64,000 bases of DNA from Olavius sp. associated proteobacterium Delta 1 (GCA_902749685.1 CACVKW010000771.1:62001-126000); one strand, 5' to 3'. Positions 52,474 to 61,524 are shown, numbered from the stretch's first letter. Notes: generated by a model not told the origin, from the sequence alone. Translations and numbers: made by a program.

Positions 52474-53499
52474 TTACACTTTTACTACTTTGTTGGTTTC
52501 TGCGCTCCTTAATGCGGCCTCTTGTATACGAATGATATCTACGACCTTCTTCGCCGATGTGAGTGGTTCTCGATTTTCCCGCACAGCAGAAGCAAACTCC
52601 CCGATCTGGAGAGCAAAATTGCCCGGCACCTGTGCCCCCTGCACCACAATGTTTCCGTTTAACTTGAGCTCCGTCTCATCCCCCAAATGCATGGTCCCGG
52701 AAGTTCCCTGAATGTAGCGCTCGTAGATGATGTCTGCAGATGAGAGCATTTTACCTTTCCCGTCCCACTCGCCTTCTTCTTTGAGTCTTGTATTCCAGGA
52801 CATCTTGATCGTCGCGGATCTGTTTCCATTGAAACCCATCAGCAAGGCGACTTCGTCTTCGCCCTCCCAGTTGGAATTATTTCCGTGGGCCTCGCAGAAG
52901 ACGCGTATGGGTGTTTCATCATACATCCATAAAATATAGTCGATAATGTGGTTGCCCCAGAGCGGAATCATAAGTCCCCCCGTCTTTGCTTTGCTGCGCC
53001 ACCATGCAGTTGGAGGATTCTCCAGATAAGCAAAAAGAAGTCCCGTGATGCTGATGAGGTCCCCGATTTTTCCCTCTTTCAGCAGCTTTTTAGATTCAAA
53101 CACAGCGTCATGATAGCGGCGACTCTGGCCAACCATGAAAATTACGCCGGCCTCATCGGCTGCTTTTAGCATTGCTTCACATTCCTGTACGGTGTTGGCC
53201 ATCGGCTTTTCAACCAAAACATGTTTACCTGCTGCGGCACTTTTTATGGTTGCCTCCTCATGAATATGATTGGGTAGACATATATCGACGGCCTCGATTT
53301 CAGGATCTTTTAGCGCCTGTTCCAGGGTTGCATAGGCTTTTTTGGCAGAATACTCTTTTTGAAAGGACATTCGCTTTGCAGGATCACTGGAAACGACTGC
53401 CGTGATTTCTACTTTGTCAGGAATTTCCAGCATACTGGCCAGATGACTTTTAGAGACCCTTCCGCACCCGACGACGCACACCCTTAAAGGCTCTGCCAT
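52474..53499 (-). CDS. Gfo/Idh/MocA-family dehydrogenase
   Basis: A 341-residue NAD(P)-dependent oxidoreductase. The N-terminal Rossmann motif VVGCGRVSKSHLAS (about residues 9-22) is followed by the family lysine-bearing HVLVEKPMANTVQECEAM and SRRYHDAVFESKKLL. The C-terminal beta-sheet domain binds the sugar; the histidine in GGLMIPLWGNHIIDYILWM is in the usual active-site position. It oxidises or epimerises a sugar, inositol or related alcohol. Together with the downstream isomerase-like gene (10-base gap) it forms the core of the cluster. Confidence 0.9.
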   Translation of the reverse strand: MAEPLRVCVVGCGRVSKSHLASMLEIPDKVEITAVVSSDPAKRMSFQKEYSAKKAYATLEQALKDPEIEAVDICLPNHIHEEATIKSAAAGKHVLVEKPMANTVQECEAMLKAADEAGVIFMVGQSRRYHDAVFESKKLLKEGKIGDLISITGLLFAYLENPPTAWWRSKAKTGGLMIPLWGNHIIDYILWMYDETPIRVFCEAHGNNSNWEGEDEVALLMGFNGNRSATIKMSWNTRLKEEGEWDGKGKMLSSADIIYERYIQGTSGTMHLGDETELKLNGNIVVQGAQVPGNFALQIGEFASAVRENREPLTSAKKVVDIIRIQEAALRSAETNKVVKV

Positions 53500-53589
53500 T
53501 GGTTTATCCTTCCTGTTTTACATCGAATCGAAGTAAAAAAATCTTTCCCCTTTCTTATAAACTAATAAAATATAACTACCAATGGAAAT

Positions 53590-54684
53590 TTATGTCAATT
53601 GGTTGATTACCTTTCGTATCACCTCCAAAGCCTGAGTAACCAGATTCTTATCGGCCTGGGTCCCCATGTGTCCTAAACGGAAAACTTTGTTCGTCATCGG
53701 TCCGTAGCTTCCGGCGACCACCAACCCTTCCCGGCGCAGCTTGGCATCAAATTCCTGCCAGGATATTTCTTGCGGCACATTGACCGCTGTGACTGTTGGG
53801 GCGGGAATTGCGTCTGAAGCCGGAAAAAGGGTTAGACCCATTTCCTCGATTTGATTTCGACAGTATTGTGCATTTATTTCGTGGCGGCAGAAGCTGTTGG
53901 ACAAGCCTTCGTCTATAATTAACTCCGCACCGGCATTGAGACCGGCGACACCGTGCCAGTTGGGGGTGCAGGGAAAATAATGCTCGGCTTGGGCCTTACG
54001 AAACGGTTTCAAAGCGCTATATCCAGCATAGCCAACCTGATCAATTATTTCCCAGGCTGCATCGCTGACCGATAAAAATGCCATGTCCGGCAGTGATGAC
54101 AGGCATTTCTGCGATCCTCCCAGGCAAAGATCGATGTTCCATTCATCCGTTAACACCGGTGACCCGCCGATACTGGAAACGGCATCCACATAGAGCAGTG
54201 GAACACCCAGCTTTTTTTTAGCGTGACCAAGCTCCGCTATCGGGTTTAAGGTGCCGGATGGTGTTTCACAATGTACCACGGTAATCATTTTCGGGTTGAA
54301 TGTCTCGATAGTGGATTTGATTTCATCCATGTCTGCAATGGTTTCATTATTCGGCAGACTGATCTTGCGGACATCCGCGCCGATGGAAGCTGCCATATCA
54401 CCGATTCCATCTCCGAATACGCCGGTGGCGATGGACAGCACCCGGTCGCCCGGCACAAGACAGCTTTTCAAGGCACTCCATAAAGCCAGCATGCCTTCAC
54501 CGGATTGAATGACGACCTGGTTTCGGGTGCTCAAAATCGTTTTCAAATTGGCTTCGGTTTGGTTATACAGTTCAAGAAATTCGGCTTCCATATCGGCCGA
54601 GCCATAATTTATTTGATAGGCATCCAGGACTTGCCGGGCCACTTTTACCGGTCCCGGCACCATCGGAATGGGATAAATTTTCAT
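53590..54684 (-). CDS. Class V aminotransferase (alanine-glyoxylate/serine-pyruvate type)
   Basis: A 364-residue PLP enzyme. It begins MVPGPVKVARQVLDAY, the family's N-terminal phrase, and has ATGVFGDGIGDMAASIGADV, TVVHCETPSGTLNPI, VDAVSSIGG with the PLP aspartate, and the PLP lysine in GGSQKCLS (Lys193). Relatives transfer amino groups between alanine or serine and glyoxylate or pyruvate, or act on 2-aminoethylphosphonate. A C-terminal RLGHMG carries the carboxylate arginine. ATG 54684 with AAGGA upstream is preferred over the in-frame start at 54699. It is the first gene of the 49.7-54.7 kb minus-strand series. Confidence 0.9.
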   Translation of the reverse strand: MKIYPIPMVPGPVKVARQVLDAYQINYGSADMEAEFLELYNQTEANLKTILSTRNQVVIQSGEGMLALWSALKSCLVPGDRVLSIATGVFGDGIGDMAASIGADVRKISLPNNETIADMDEIKSTIETFNPKMITVVHCETPSGTLNPIAELGHAKKKLGVPLLYVDAVSSIGGSPVLTDEWNIDLCLGGSQKCLSSLPDMAFLSVSDAAWEIIDQVGYAGYSALKPFRKAQAEHYFPCTPNWHGVAGLNAGAELIIDEGLSNSFCRHEINAQYCRNQIEEMGLTLFPASDAIPAPTVTAVNVPQEISWQEFDAKLRREGLVVAGSYGPMTNKVFRLGHMGTQADKNLVTQALEVIRKVINQLT

Positions 54685-54898
54685 ATTTTTTTCCTTCAAT
54701 TTGGATTGATTTAAACGAGCGATTGATTAAATGAAGAATCCGTGATTAACTCCACGCCCGTGCTGGCAAGTTCAGGAAAAAAAGTAACAGAACCATTGAG
54801 TCACTGTCAATATTTCCGTGGCGGCTATCTGATAAATATTGACCTGAAAGCAAAACGCAAAAATTGGTACCGAATAAACTTCAAAAATTAGGAAAGCA

Positions 54899-56434
54899 AT
54901 GCAGCCGGAATCTGTAATCAGCTTGCGAAGCAGAAATTTCATAATCATTGCCTCGCTGCTGGCGCTGTTTCTGGGTGCTTTGGATGCGCTGGTAATGTCT
55001 GCCGCCATGCCTACCATTGTTGCCGATTTGGGTGGGCTGCACCTCTACAGCTGGGTGTATTCCGCCTATTTTCTGGCCCGAGCGGTGGCCCTGCCGGTGT
55101 TCGGTAAGCTGGCCGACATTTTCAGGTCTCGACGACTTTACATTATTTCGATTTGTATTTTTTTGCTGGGCTCGATTTTTGCGGGACTGGCCCAGAACAT
55201 GCTGCAGCTGATTTTATCGCGCGTGCTCCAGGGAATTGGAGCCGGAGGAAACTTTGCCCTGGTTTACATCGTATTGGCCGATGTATCTTCTCCCGAAGAC
55301 CGCGGAAAAACATTATCCCTGGGAAGTTTTATCTGGGGGCTGGCCAGCGTTTTGGGCCCGACGTTTGGCGGTTTTATTGTGACATACTTTTCCTGGCGCT
55401 GGATTTTTTTTGTCAATGTGCCCCTGGGAGCGGTTTCTCTGCTGGGTATCGCCCTTTATCTGGTTGAGGTGCGTGAAAAAAAGAAAGAGGCTGCCATTGA
55501 CTATTGGGGTGCGGTAACCCTTTCTACAGCCATTTTGGGACTATTGACCGTTTTTTTGTTGGCCGGCCGCTCTTATGATTGGATCTCCCCTCAAATCATC
55601 GGCCTATCAATAATTACCATTGCAGCGGGTATCGCGTTTTATTATGCTGAAAGAAGCGCCCCGGAACCGATCCTTTCCCTGGATTTTTTCGGTAGCAGGG
55701 GGTTTAGTATCGGTAATAGTTCGGCGTTTCTCGCCAGTTTTACAATTTTCTCCCTCTTTGCTTACAGTCCGCTATTTATTCAGGGTGCTTTGGGCAAAAC
55801 GCCATTGCAGATGAGTGTGGCAATGTTGTCTTTAAGCCTGGGATGGTCTGTTGGCGCCCTGGTATGTGGTCAGCTTGTCAATCGATTTGGCCAGAAACCA
55901 TCGACGGTTTTTGGCTCCCTGTGTCTGGCCGTTGGTGGCGGCATTATGATCACCTTTTCAACTGCCACCTCCTTAACGGCTTGTTCTATCGTTTTGGGAT
56001 TGGCCGGAGTCGGTATGGGATTTGTTTCGATGGCGACCCTGCTTGTGGTTCAAGACAGTCTTGATATATCGGATCTGGGGGTTGCGACTTCCTCTCATCA
56101 ATTTGCCAGAACCCTGGGAGGCACGATCGGCGTCGGCCTATCCGGAAGCTTCGTAACCGCGACACTTTCTAATGTTTTGGAATCTTTGATGAAAACCGGG
56201 TTGGATAATTTGCCGCTGTCATTGAATAGCGAGATAAAACATAGCATTGAAAATATATTTCGGCCGGAGATCCAGGCCCTGCTTGCTCCCGAGATTCAAA
56301 AAACAATGCAGGAGGCGGTTGCCAGGGGTGTTTCGATGGTGTTCTGGATATCATTTTTTGCCTCCCTGCTATGCCTGATATTAAGCGTCCTCATTCCGGT
56401 GCGGTCCGTTCCACGATCAAAAGGGAACAGCTAA
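54899..56434 (+). CDS. MFS exporter, DHA2 (14-helix) family
   Basis: A 511-residue inner-membrane drug/proton antiporter type with about 14 helices. Motif A is visible in GKLADIFRSRRLYI after the second helix, and motif C-like glycine-rich segments in LGPTFGGFIVTYFSWRWIFFVNVPLGAVSL are typical of the EmrB/QacA group. A long loop near residue 430-470 precedes the last helix. It probably exports toxic compounds or metabolites. AGGAAAGCA directly precedes the ATG. It is divergent from the aminotransferase gene. Confidence 0.93.
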   Translation: MQPESVISLRSRNFIIIASLLALFLGALDALVMSAAMPTIVADLGGLHLYSWVYSAYFLARAVALPVFGKLADIFRSRRLYIISICIFLLGSIFAGLAQNMLQLILSRVLQGIGAGGNFALVYIVLADVSSPEDRGKTLSLGSFIWGLASVLGPTFGGFIVTYFSWRWIFFVNVPLGAVSLLGIALYLVEVREKKKEAAIDYWGAVTLSTAILGLLTVFLLAGRSYDWISPQIIGLSIITIAAGIAFYYAERSAPEPILSLDFFGSRGFSIGNSSAFLASFTIFSLFAYSPLFIQGALGKTPLQMSVAMLSLSLGWSVGALVCGQLVNRFGQKPSTVFGSLCLAVGGGIMITFSTATSLTACSIVLGLAGVGMGFVSMATLLVVQDSLDISDLGVATSSHQFARTLGGTIGVGLSGSFVTATLSNVLESLMKTGLDNLPLSLNSEIKHSIENIFRPEIQALLAPEIQKTMQEAVARGVSMVFWISFFASLLCLILSVLIPVRSVPRSKGNS

Positions 56435-56502
56435 ATCAGACGTTGACAATCTGGCAATAACCCTCATTTTATTGGGAAATTCTTAAAAACTGACGCACAA
56501 AA

Positions 56503-56836
56503 GAAGCCACGAATTTTCACGAAATTAATTTTTCTGGATAATCTCCAAAAGAGTTGAATGAATGAGCCATTGATCCCCATTGGATGCTATAAGCAATAAA
56601 TTTTTTAACCGCAGAGCGGGACGCAAGCCCGGGCGGTTAATTAGACATAATGGTAATAAGAATGCTCTCATAAGTCTTTCAAATCACCAATATATAACAT
56701 GTTTGAATCATGATACTTATTTAATCATGGGATAAACTTGTACCAATTAAATTGGAAAAGAGCCATTATTCTTTATAAGTGCCCCTCCTTTTAATTTTTA
56801 CAATAATTCGTGGTTATTCGTGTCAATTCGTGGCTG
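56503..56836. repeat. CCACGAATT / AATTCGTGG element, copy C, split by another repeat
   Basis: The left end AAGAAGCCACGAATTTTCACG (from 56501) and the right end ATTCGTGTCAATTCGTGGC (56817-56835) match the termini of copies A, B and D. About 330 bases lie between, against about 80-100 in the others, and that interval holds a GC-rich repeat of a second family at 56609-56656. This fills most of the 450-base gap; no gene is seen in it. Confidence 0.6.
56609..56656 (-). repeat. Dispersed GC-rich repeat, copy 3 (inverted)
   Basis: On the minus strand it reads TTACCATTATGTCTAATTAA then CCGCCCGGGCTTGCGTCCCG, close to the copy at 49353-49403. It lies inside the longer CCACGAATT element. Confidence 0.7.
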
Positions 56837-56883
56837 CCTAATTCTTAAAATCATACTGTAATTCATAAAAAAGGAGTAAAACT

Positions 56884-57234
56884 ATGATCGTTGCTAATGA
56901 AAAAGATGTGCATGCAATGGTAATGCAGAGCCCAGAGGTGAAAGAGGCCGCCATGAAAGCCTTGATTTCACCGAAAGAGGGCTGGGAAGGCTATGTCATG
57001 CGGGTGATCGAACTGGGCAAAGGCGGATATTCACCCAAGCACACCCATGAATGGCCTCATATCAATTATATCCTCGAAGGCAGTGGATCGCTGCACATCA
57101 ACGGGAAAGACACTCGAATTGAAGCCGGATCCTATGCCTATGTCCCGGCCGGCAGTTTGCATCAATACAAGAATGAAGGCAGCGGAATGTTCCGATTTAT
57201 TTGTATCGTGCCGGAAGACGGACACGTAACTTAG
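56884..57234 (+). CDS. Cupin-domain protein
   Basis: A 116-residue single-domain cupin. The two metal-binding motifs are visible: HTHEWPHINYILEGSGSLHI (His and Glu ligands) and AGSYAYVPAGSLHQYKNEG with the last His. A short helical N-terminus precedes the barrel. Small cupins like this act as isomerases, dioxygenases or sensors. It is followed by the convergent proC gene; its substrate may be linked to the amino-acid metabolism around it. AAAAGGAG is 8 bases before the ATG. Confidence 0.88.
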   Translation: MIVANEKDVHAMVMQSPEVKEAAMKALISPKEGWEGYVMRVIELGKGGYSPKHTHEWPHINYILEGSGSLHINGKDTRIEAGSYAYVPAGSLHQYKNEGSGMFRFICIVPEDGHVT

Positions 57235-57331
57235 CCGCTGACGGAATGATTTCGATATACTAATCTTGGCGCCTTTGCGTCTTTGCGAGAGACCATTTTT
57301 AATTCCGGTTGATCCAGGTTGAGGGGCTATA

Positions 57332-58150
57332 TTATCTAGCCAATTGGCTCAGTTCATCGGCCCGCTTGATGGCGCTGTCAATGGCCTCCATCAGGCCAGC
57401 TTTGAAGGCATATTTTTCCAATGTGAATAGGCTTTCAATGGAAATGCCTCCCGGAGTGCTGGCTTCGTTCAGCAGCTCGTGAGGCGATGCATTGCGTCGT
57501 TGCCACACCGCCATGGACCCGACTATTGTCTGCGATACGATCTTGGTGGCTGTCTCGTGGTCGATGCCGGCCCGAATGCCGGCGTCGATCAAGGCTTGAA
57601 AGAGCATGTAGGTAATGGCAGGGCTGCTCAGCGCCATCACAGCATTGACCAGATCTTCCCGAATGACCACATGATCACCGAGGCAGGCAAAAAGCTCAAA
57701 AATATCCTTTTTCTGATCTTCAGTGACGTGAGGATTAAAGGCTAAGGCCGCAATGCCCTTGCCGATCTGGCTGGGTGGATTCGGCAAAGCCCTTACGACC
57801 GGCAAGCGCTCACCTAATTCTTTAAAGGTGGTCATCGGAATTCCGCCGGCCACTGTGATGATGACTTTGCCCTCAGGAAATCCTTTTGTTTTGAACTCTT
57901 CCACCACCTCTCCAACGATGTTTGGCAATACACTGATAAATACAAAATCTGCCGTGGAAACCGCTTCCATGTTGTCCTTCGCAATTAAGATGCCGTATTT
58001 TTTCTGGAGTTTCTCCAATTTATCCCGAACCGGATCACTGGCAATCAAGCGGTGCGGGACAACATTGTCCGCTTTTGTCAAATTGGAGACAATAATTTCC
58101 GTGATATGACCCGCTCCGATAAATGCGATACTGCGTTTTTTTATTGTCAT
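57332..58150 (-). CDS. proC: Pyrroline-5-carboxylate reductase (ProC) family
   Basis: A 272-residue NADPH-dependent reductase of the ProC family, catalysing the last step of proline synthesis from P5C in typical members. The N-terminal Rossmann motif IAFIGAGHITEIIV, the ADFVFISVLPNIV strand and VVRALPNPPSQIGKGIAAL are clear. The C-terminal signature LSSPAITYMLFQALIDAGIRAGI (near 'S.GP.Y...' of the family) has Pro-Ala-Ile in place of Gly-Pro-Ala. TPGGISIESLFTLEK is close to the TPGGTTI-type motif. Given the mutase downstream, a role with another cyclic imine is possible. The B12 mutase-like gene lies downstream on the same strand after 164 bases containing a repeat. Confidence 0.85.
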   Translation of the reverse strand: MTIKKRSIAFIGAGHITEIIVSNLTKADNVVPHRLIASDPVRDKLEKLQKKYGILIAKDNMEAVSTADFVFISVLPNIVGEVVEEFKTKGFPEGKVIITVAGGIPMTTFKELGERLPVVRALPNPPSQIGKGIAALAFNPHVTEDQKKDIFELFACLGDHVVIREDLVNAVMALSSPAITYMLFQALIDAGIRAGIDHETATKIVSQTIVGSMAVWQRRNASPHELLNEASTPGGISIESLFTLEKYAFKAGLMEAIDSAIKRADELSQLAR

Positions 58151-58190
58151 AATTTTAATCCAAATGATTTTAACCTTTTAAAATTAGTTT

Positions 58191-58272
58191 GCCGCGAATA
58201 TCCACGAATTATTTCAATCGTCAAAAACAGGATACAAAAAATGGAAAAATTATTTTCGTGGAAATTCGTGGC
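58191..58272 (+). repeat. CCACGAATT / AATTCGTGG dispersed palindrome, copy B
   Basis: It begins GCCGCGAATATCCACGAATT and ends CGTGGAAATTCGTGGC. Inner word ATTTCAATCGTCAAAAACAG (58211-58230) resembles copy A at 15 of 20 positions. After the end, CAAACATATAAATTGTAAC parallels the extension of copy A. It lies between proC and the mutase gene. Confidence 0.72.
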
Positions 58273-58314
58273 TTTTTTCAAACATATAAATTGTAACCTA
58301 ATATCGAATATATT

Positions 58315-60108
58315 TTAATCCGGAACATCGATTCCTTTACCTCTCAGTCTATATTCCAGTAAGCTACCCAAATTGTTCTCCAGCCTCGGGCATGGATGAA
58401 AATCCAATTCCTTTATATTGTTGGAAACATCCACCGGCAATGCTTGATTCTCCACTTTTTGATTCAGGATACCTCCCATAACCACCGGAATTTTAATTCC
58501 CTGTTGAGCCATTTCGTCTTTGAGGCATCGAGCATAATCCAATGCCATTCCGTTGTGGGTGCTGATCAGAATCGCCTCCGGGTTTTTATCGCGGGCTGCG
58601 GCAACCACCTGATCCGGATTTGTTTCTGCTCCCAGATTTATCATCTCGGCCCCGGCTTCTGCCAGAAGTTGGTGGATTACCATAATCCCGTGTTCGTGAA
58701 CATCTGTTGAGGCGATCAAAATCCGGCGGTCATGCAGCAGGCGTTTGGAATTGGTACTTGAAAACAGAATACGGTATTTCTCTACATAAGCCTGTGATAA
58801 TTCGAAAACATCCGTCGGTATTACAGGTTCTCGGCCGCGTGAATAGACCGAATTGAGTCTGCCGGTGCCAAACATTTCCTCAAATTGAGCCGGTCCGAGT
58901 TTTTTCAGAACATAAAGCAATTGGATGGGATCTTCAATGTTAACGCCTGCTTCTTCTAAGCCGGCCAGTGCATTGCTGAAAATCATTTTCCCAGCAGCGA
59001 CTATTTTATCAGAGAAGGCGTATGCATCACTAAAATCCATGTGCGGCTTCAATCGGCGAGCCGTTTCCTCTACCCGACGGCCGAAAATCTGGACTTCGGC
59101 GATTTCCTCAGCCGAAGGAACCCGCAACGCCTCTGTGACCGGAAGCGGTTGAACGGCATGCCCGGTAGGACATTGCAGCTGAGTCATGATATCCCACAGC
59201 AAATACTCACCCACCAATCCACGATTGATATCAAAATTTTCCTTAAACGACAGCGTGTCGCCGTAAACCATGGAACCGATGCATTGCCGGTTATGAATTT
59301 CATTGAGCGCAAAAACCCATCCGGACCGCTTTACCGGATCGGTCGTCAGTCCCCCGATGCAGTGAGCAAGTTTTGCGCCCAGGAGATCTTCGACGATGTA
59401 TCTTTCCAGATAAGCCCAACCGGCTGTGGTGGCACAGTCACAGAATAGAGCACCGTAACCGTCCTCGAGGTATGAGTGCATCAGGGTGCCTTGCTCACGC
59501 AGAGCCCCCATGATTGAAATTGCCTTGACAGTCTCAACCGTTGTGGACACAGTGTCCTGCCACATGGGAACTTCGTGTGAAAAAAACTGCGATAAATTGC
59601 CAATGGTTGTCACACCGGCTTTAAGGGCGTTTATGGTATTTTCAACGGAAGCGGGAAAACCGATCATGAAATCGCCCATATGGGGTTGAATGGGAGCAAT
59701 GCGGCCGGCTGACATCCAGTCACTCTCAGTCTCCAGCATAGGGCCGGTTTCGGCTGGAATCTTGTCCCGGTACTCCTCAGGAAGCCCCATCCGGCGGTCC
59801 AGGCAGATACCGGCCCGGTCGACTATATTTCCGCACGATCTGACCGCCTTGTTCAAATATGTAAACGCTTCGGCGGTTGCTTCCCATGAATTCAAACCGA
59901 TATGGGCGTGAAACATTATTTGGTTGTCTTTGATGCATTGCTTTTTATATTCCAGCTCTGAATCAACGCCCATTTCATCCATAAATGCCGTTCGACCGAT
60001 TTTAATATTGCCGGCGATCTTATGGCTTTCACCTGTTATAGATGATCCTGACGGCAGATCGACATCGAGTATTTTTTCGATTTTTAAGCTGAATTCAGAA
60101 AAGTTCAT
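58315..60108 (-). CDS. Glutamate-mutase-E-like protein fused to a B12-binding domain
   Basis: A ~597-residue putative adenosylcobalamin-dependent carbon-skeleton mutase. The C-terminal domain has the B12-binding pattern Asp469-Val-His471-Glu-His-Gly474, then 41 residues to Ser-Thr-His (516-518), then 26 residues to Gly-Gly. This is the spacing of the DxHxxG-x41-SxL-GG signature, with His in place of Leu. The first ~440 residues resemble a methylaspartate mutase E-type TIM barrel (TIGNLSQFF, GALREQGTLM, the LAHCIGGLTTDP region). In glutamate mutase the two parts are separate proteins, S and E. The ATG at 60108 is the preferred start; a GTG at 60123 is possible and the ribosome site fits neither cleanly. 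proC lies upstream. Confidence 0.75.
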   Translation of the reverse strand: MNFSEFSLKIEKILDVDLPSGSSITGESHKIAGNIKIGRTAFMDEMGVDSELEYKKQCIKDNQIMFHAHIGLNSWEATAEAFTYLNKAVRSCGNIVDRAGICLDRRMGLPEEYRDKIPAETGPMLETESDWMSAGRIAPIQPHMGDFMIGFPASVENTINALKAGVTTIGNLSQFFSHEVPMWQDTVSTTVETVKAISIMGALREQGTLMHSYLEDGYGALFCDCATTAGWAYLERYIVEDLLGAKLAHCIGGLTTDPVKRSGWVFALNEIHNRQCIGSMVYGDTLSFKENFDINRGLVGEYLLWDIMTQLQCPTGHAVQPLPVTEALRVPSAEEIAEVQIFGRRVEETARRLKPHMDFSDAYAFSDKIVAAGKMIFSNALAGLEEAGVNIEDPIQLLYVLKKLGPAQFEEMFGTGRLNSVYSRGREPVIPTDVFELSQAYVEKYRILFSSTNSKRLLHDRRILIASTDVHEHGIMVIHQLLAEAGAEMINLGAETNPDQVVAAARDKNPEAILISTHNGMALDYARCLKDEMAQQGIKIPVVMGGILNQKVENQALPVDVSNNIKELDFHPCPRLENNLGSLLEYRLRGKGIDVPD

Positions 60109-60726
60109 TTGCAACAAAATCACCCCTTTGATTTACAATGCCGGGAAATCGACTATTTTGTAAAGAAAAAAAACAGAGGCGTATTTTAGTTGGATATGAA
60201 GGAGGGCGGACAAGTCCAAGCCAATCGTTAGGCGGGTGGTAGGGATGGTGGAGCAGTTGTCATAATTTTGTTTCAAATGGATCAAAGAATCAACATTCGC
60301 CCATCCATTGTGCAACCTCATGGCGCACCAATCGCTATCTTAATAATTTGAAGGATCGGGGGAGTTTTTCAACACTGATCCGCTCCATGAATAATCATCA
60401 CCGGAAACGCCTGAACTCGGCCACAAGGGTTCGTAATGAATGAAAAAAATGCAATATGATATCAAGTTGTTGTGCGTGATTCGAGAAATTCGGTTAACTG
60501 AAGATCGTTGGCTAAACCTGTTCATTCATAACGATCCCTAATGGTCTCAGACAGCATCCGTTTCCGGCGACGATCATTCATTCCGCTCTAACTAAGGGTA
60601 TCGATGGAAAAATCCCCGACCCCTCAATTATTTTTACTAAATAGAAAATTAGAGCGTTTGAATAAATCCTTAGACGTTATGAATATCCCCAAAAAGACTC
60701 ATAAATCTGGTTGTATCGGAACGTCT
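60109..60726. other. Long intergenic region, no gene recognised
   Basis: About 620 bases between the mutase-like gene and the hemerythrin gene, both on the minus strand. Short frames here have no family match or ribosome site. No B12 riboswitch box was found by eye, although the downstream gene uses B12. Confidence 0.5.
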
Positions 60727-61524
60727 TTATGACAACCGCTCTTTTTGATAAAATTTTATTTCAAGCATTAGCACAAAGCTTTCATATTTTTCCGACGTAA
60801 AACCCATCTGTTGATCCACTTCATTGAATTTTGACAACAGATCATCAACCTGGGGGGTGGCAAGATTCCGGTCCATCCAGGGAAACAGAATCTCATCTTC
60901 CTTTTTAATATGCCCGGTTAGAAGATCCCGGTAGGCCATCAGATGTTTACCAAGCGATATTTTATCTTTGCCTTTAAGGGCTTCAAGCATGGCTTTAACA
61001 TGTCCCCGACCGGTTGTGTGATCTTCATACATGACCTGCAGGATCTCCGAATCTTCATCAAAATATTTAAACAGGATATCTTCCTCTTTGGCATGATGGT
61101 ATTTGTCGGCGTAAGATCGTATCATGTCGATCCCGTCCAATATCAATTGCCGACCTTCTTCTGATTCCAGATCAAGATTTTCGACCACTGCTGGAATCAA
61201 TGCGATCCATCTTTTGATTAAAACGTGCTCATCAACTAGTTTTTTCATTGGCGGAGAGAATTTTATCTCTTCCTTGACAGCCGGCGCTTTCTTTTTACCT
61301 TCAGGGAGTTGGATATCCTGTCCCGGATAAATTATCGCTGCGATTTTGTGCATTAATTCCTGCTCCTGTTCTGCGGGCAGGTTGTGAATATCGACAATAT
61401 CTTTAAGCTCGCAAATGCCGACACTACAAGGACCGCACCCGATGCCGTATTCATCCAGGATTTTTTCAACTTCAGGAAACCGATCGATGACTTCTTTGAT
61501 GCCTTTATTCAGAAATTGTTCCAT
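60727..61524 (-). CDS. Hemerythrin-domain protein with N-terminal DUF1858-like domain
   Basis: A 265-residue protein. The first ~70 residues resemble DUF1858, a small domain with a CGPC motif (YGIGCGPCSVG) often fused to hybrid-cluster or hemerythrin proteins. The middle is a hemerythrin HHE-type four-helix bundle with iron ligands in DEHVLIKRW, YHHAKEED, EDHTTGRGH and HIKKEDEILFPW. Such proteins bind a di-iron centre and sense or handle oxygen or nitric oxide, or repair iron-sulfur clusters as ScdA/RIC does. It fits an anaerobe dealing with oxygen or NO stress. Monocistronic. Confidence 0.88.
   Translation of the reverse strand: MEQFLNKGIKEVIDRFPEVEKILDEYGIGCGPCSVGICELKDIVDIHNLPAEQEQELMHKIAAIIYPGQDIQLPEGKKKAPAVKEEIKFSPPMKKLVDEHVLIKRWIALIPAVVENLDLESEEGRQLILDGIDMIRSYADKYHHAKEEDILFKYFDEDSEILQVMYEDHTTGRGHVKAMLEALKGKDKISLGKHLMAYRDLLTGHIKKEDEILFPWMDRNLATPQVDDLLSKFNEVDQQMGFTSEKYESFVLMLEIKFYQKERLS

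Noticed and set aside
60109-60726. Possible cobalamin riboswitch upstream of the B12 mutase-like gene
   Set aside because: No B12-box-like sequence was seen in the 620-base region on the coding strand.
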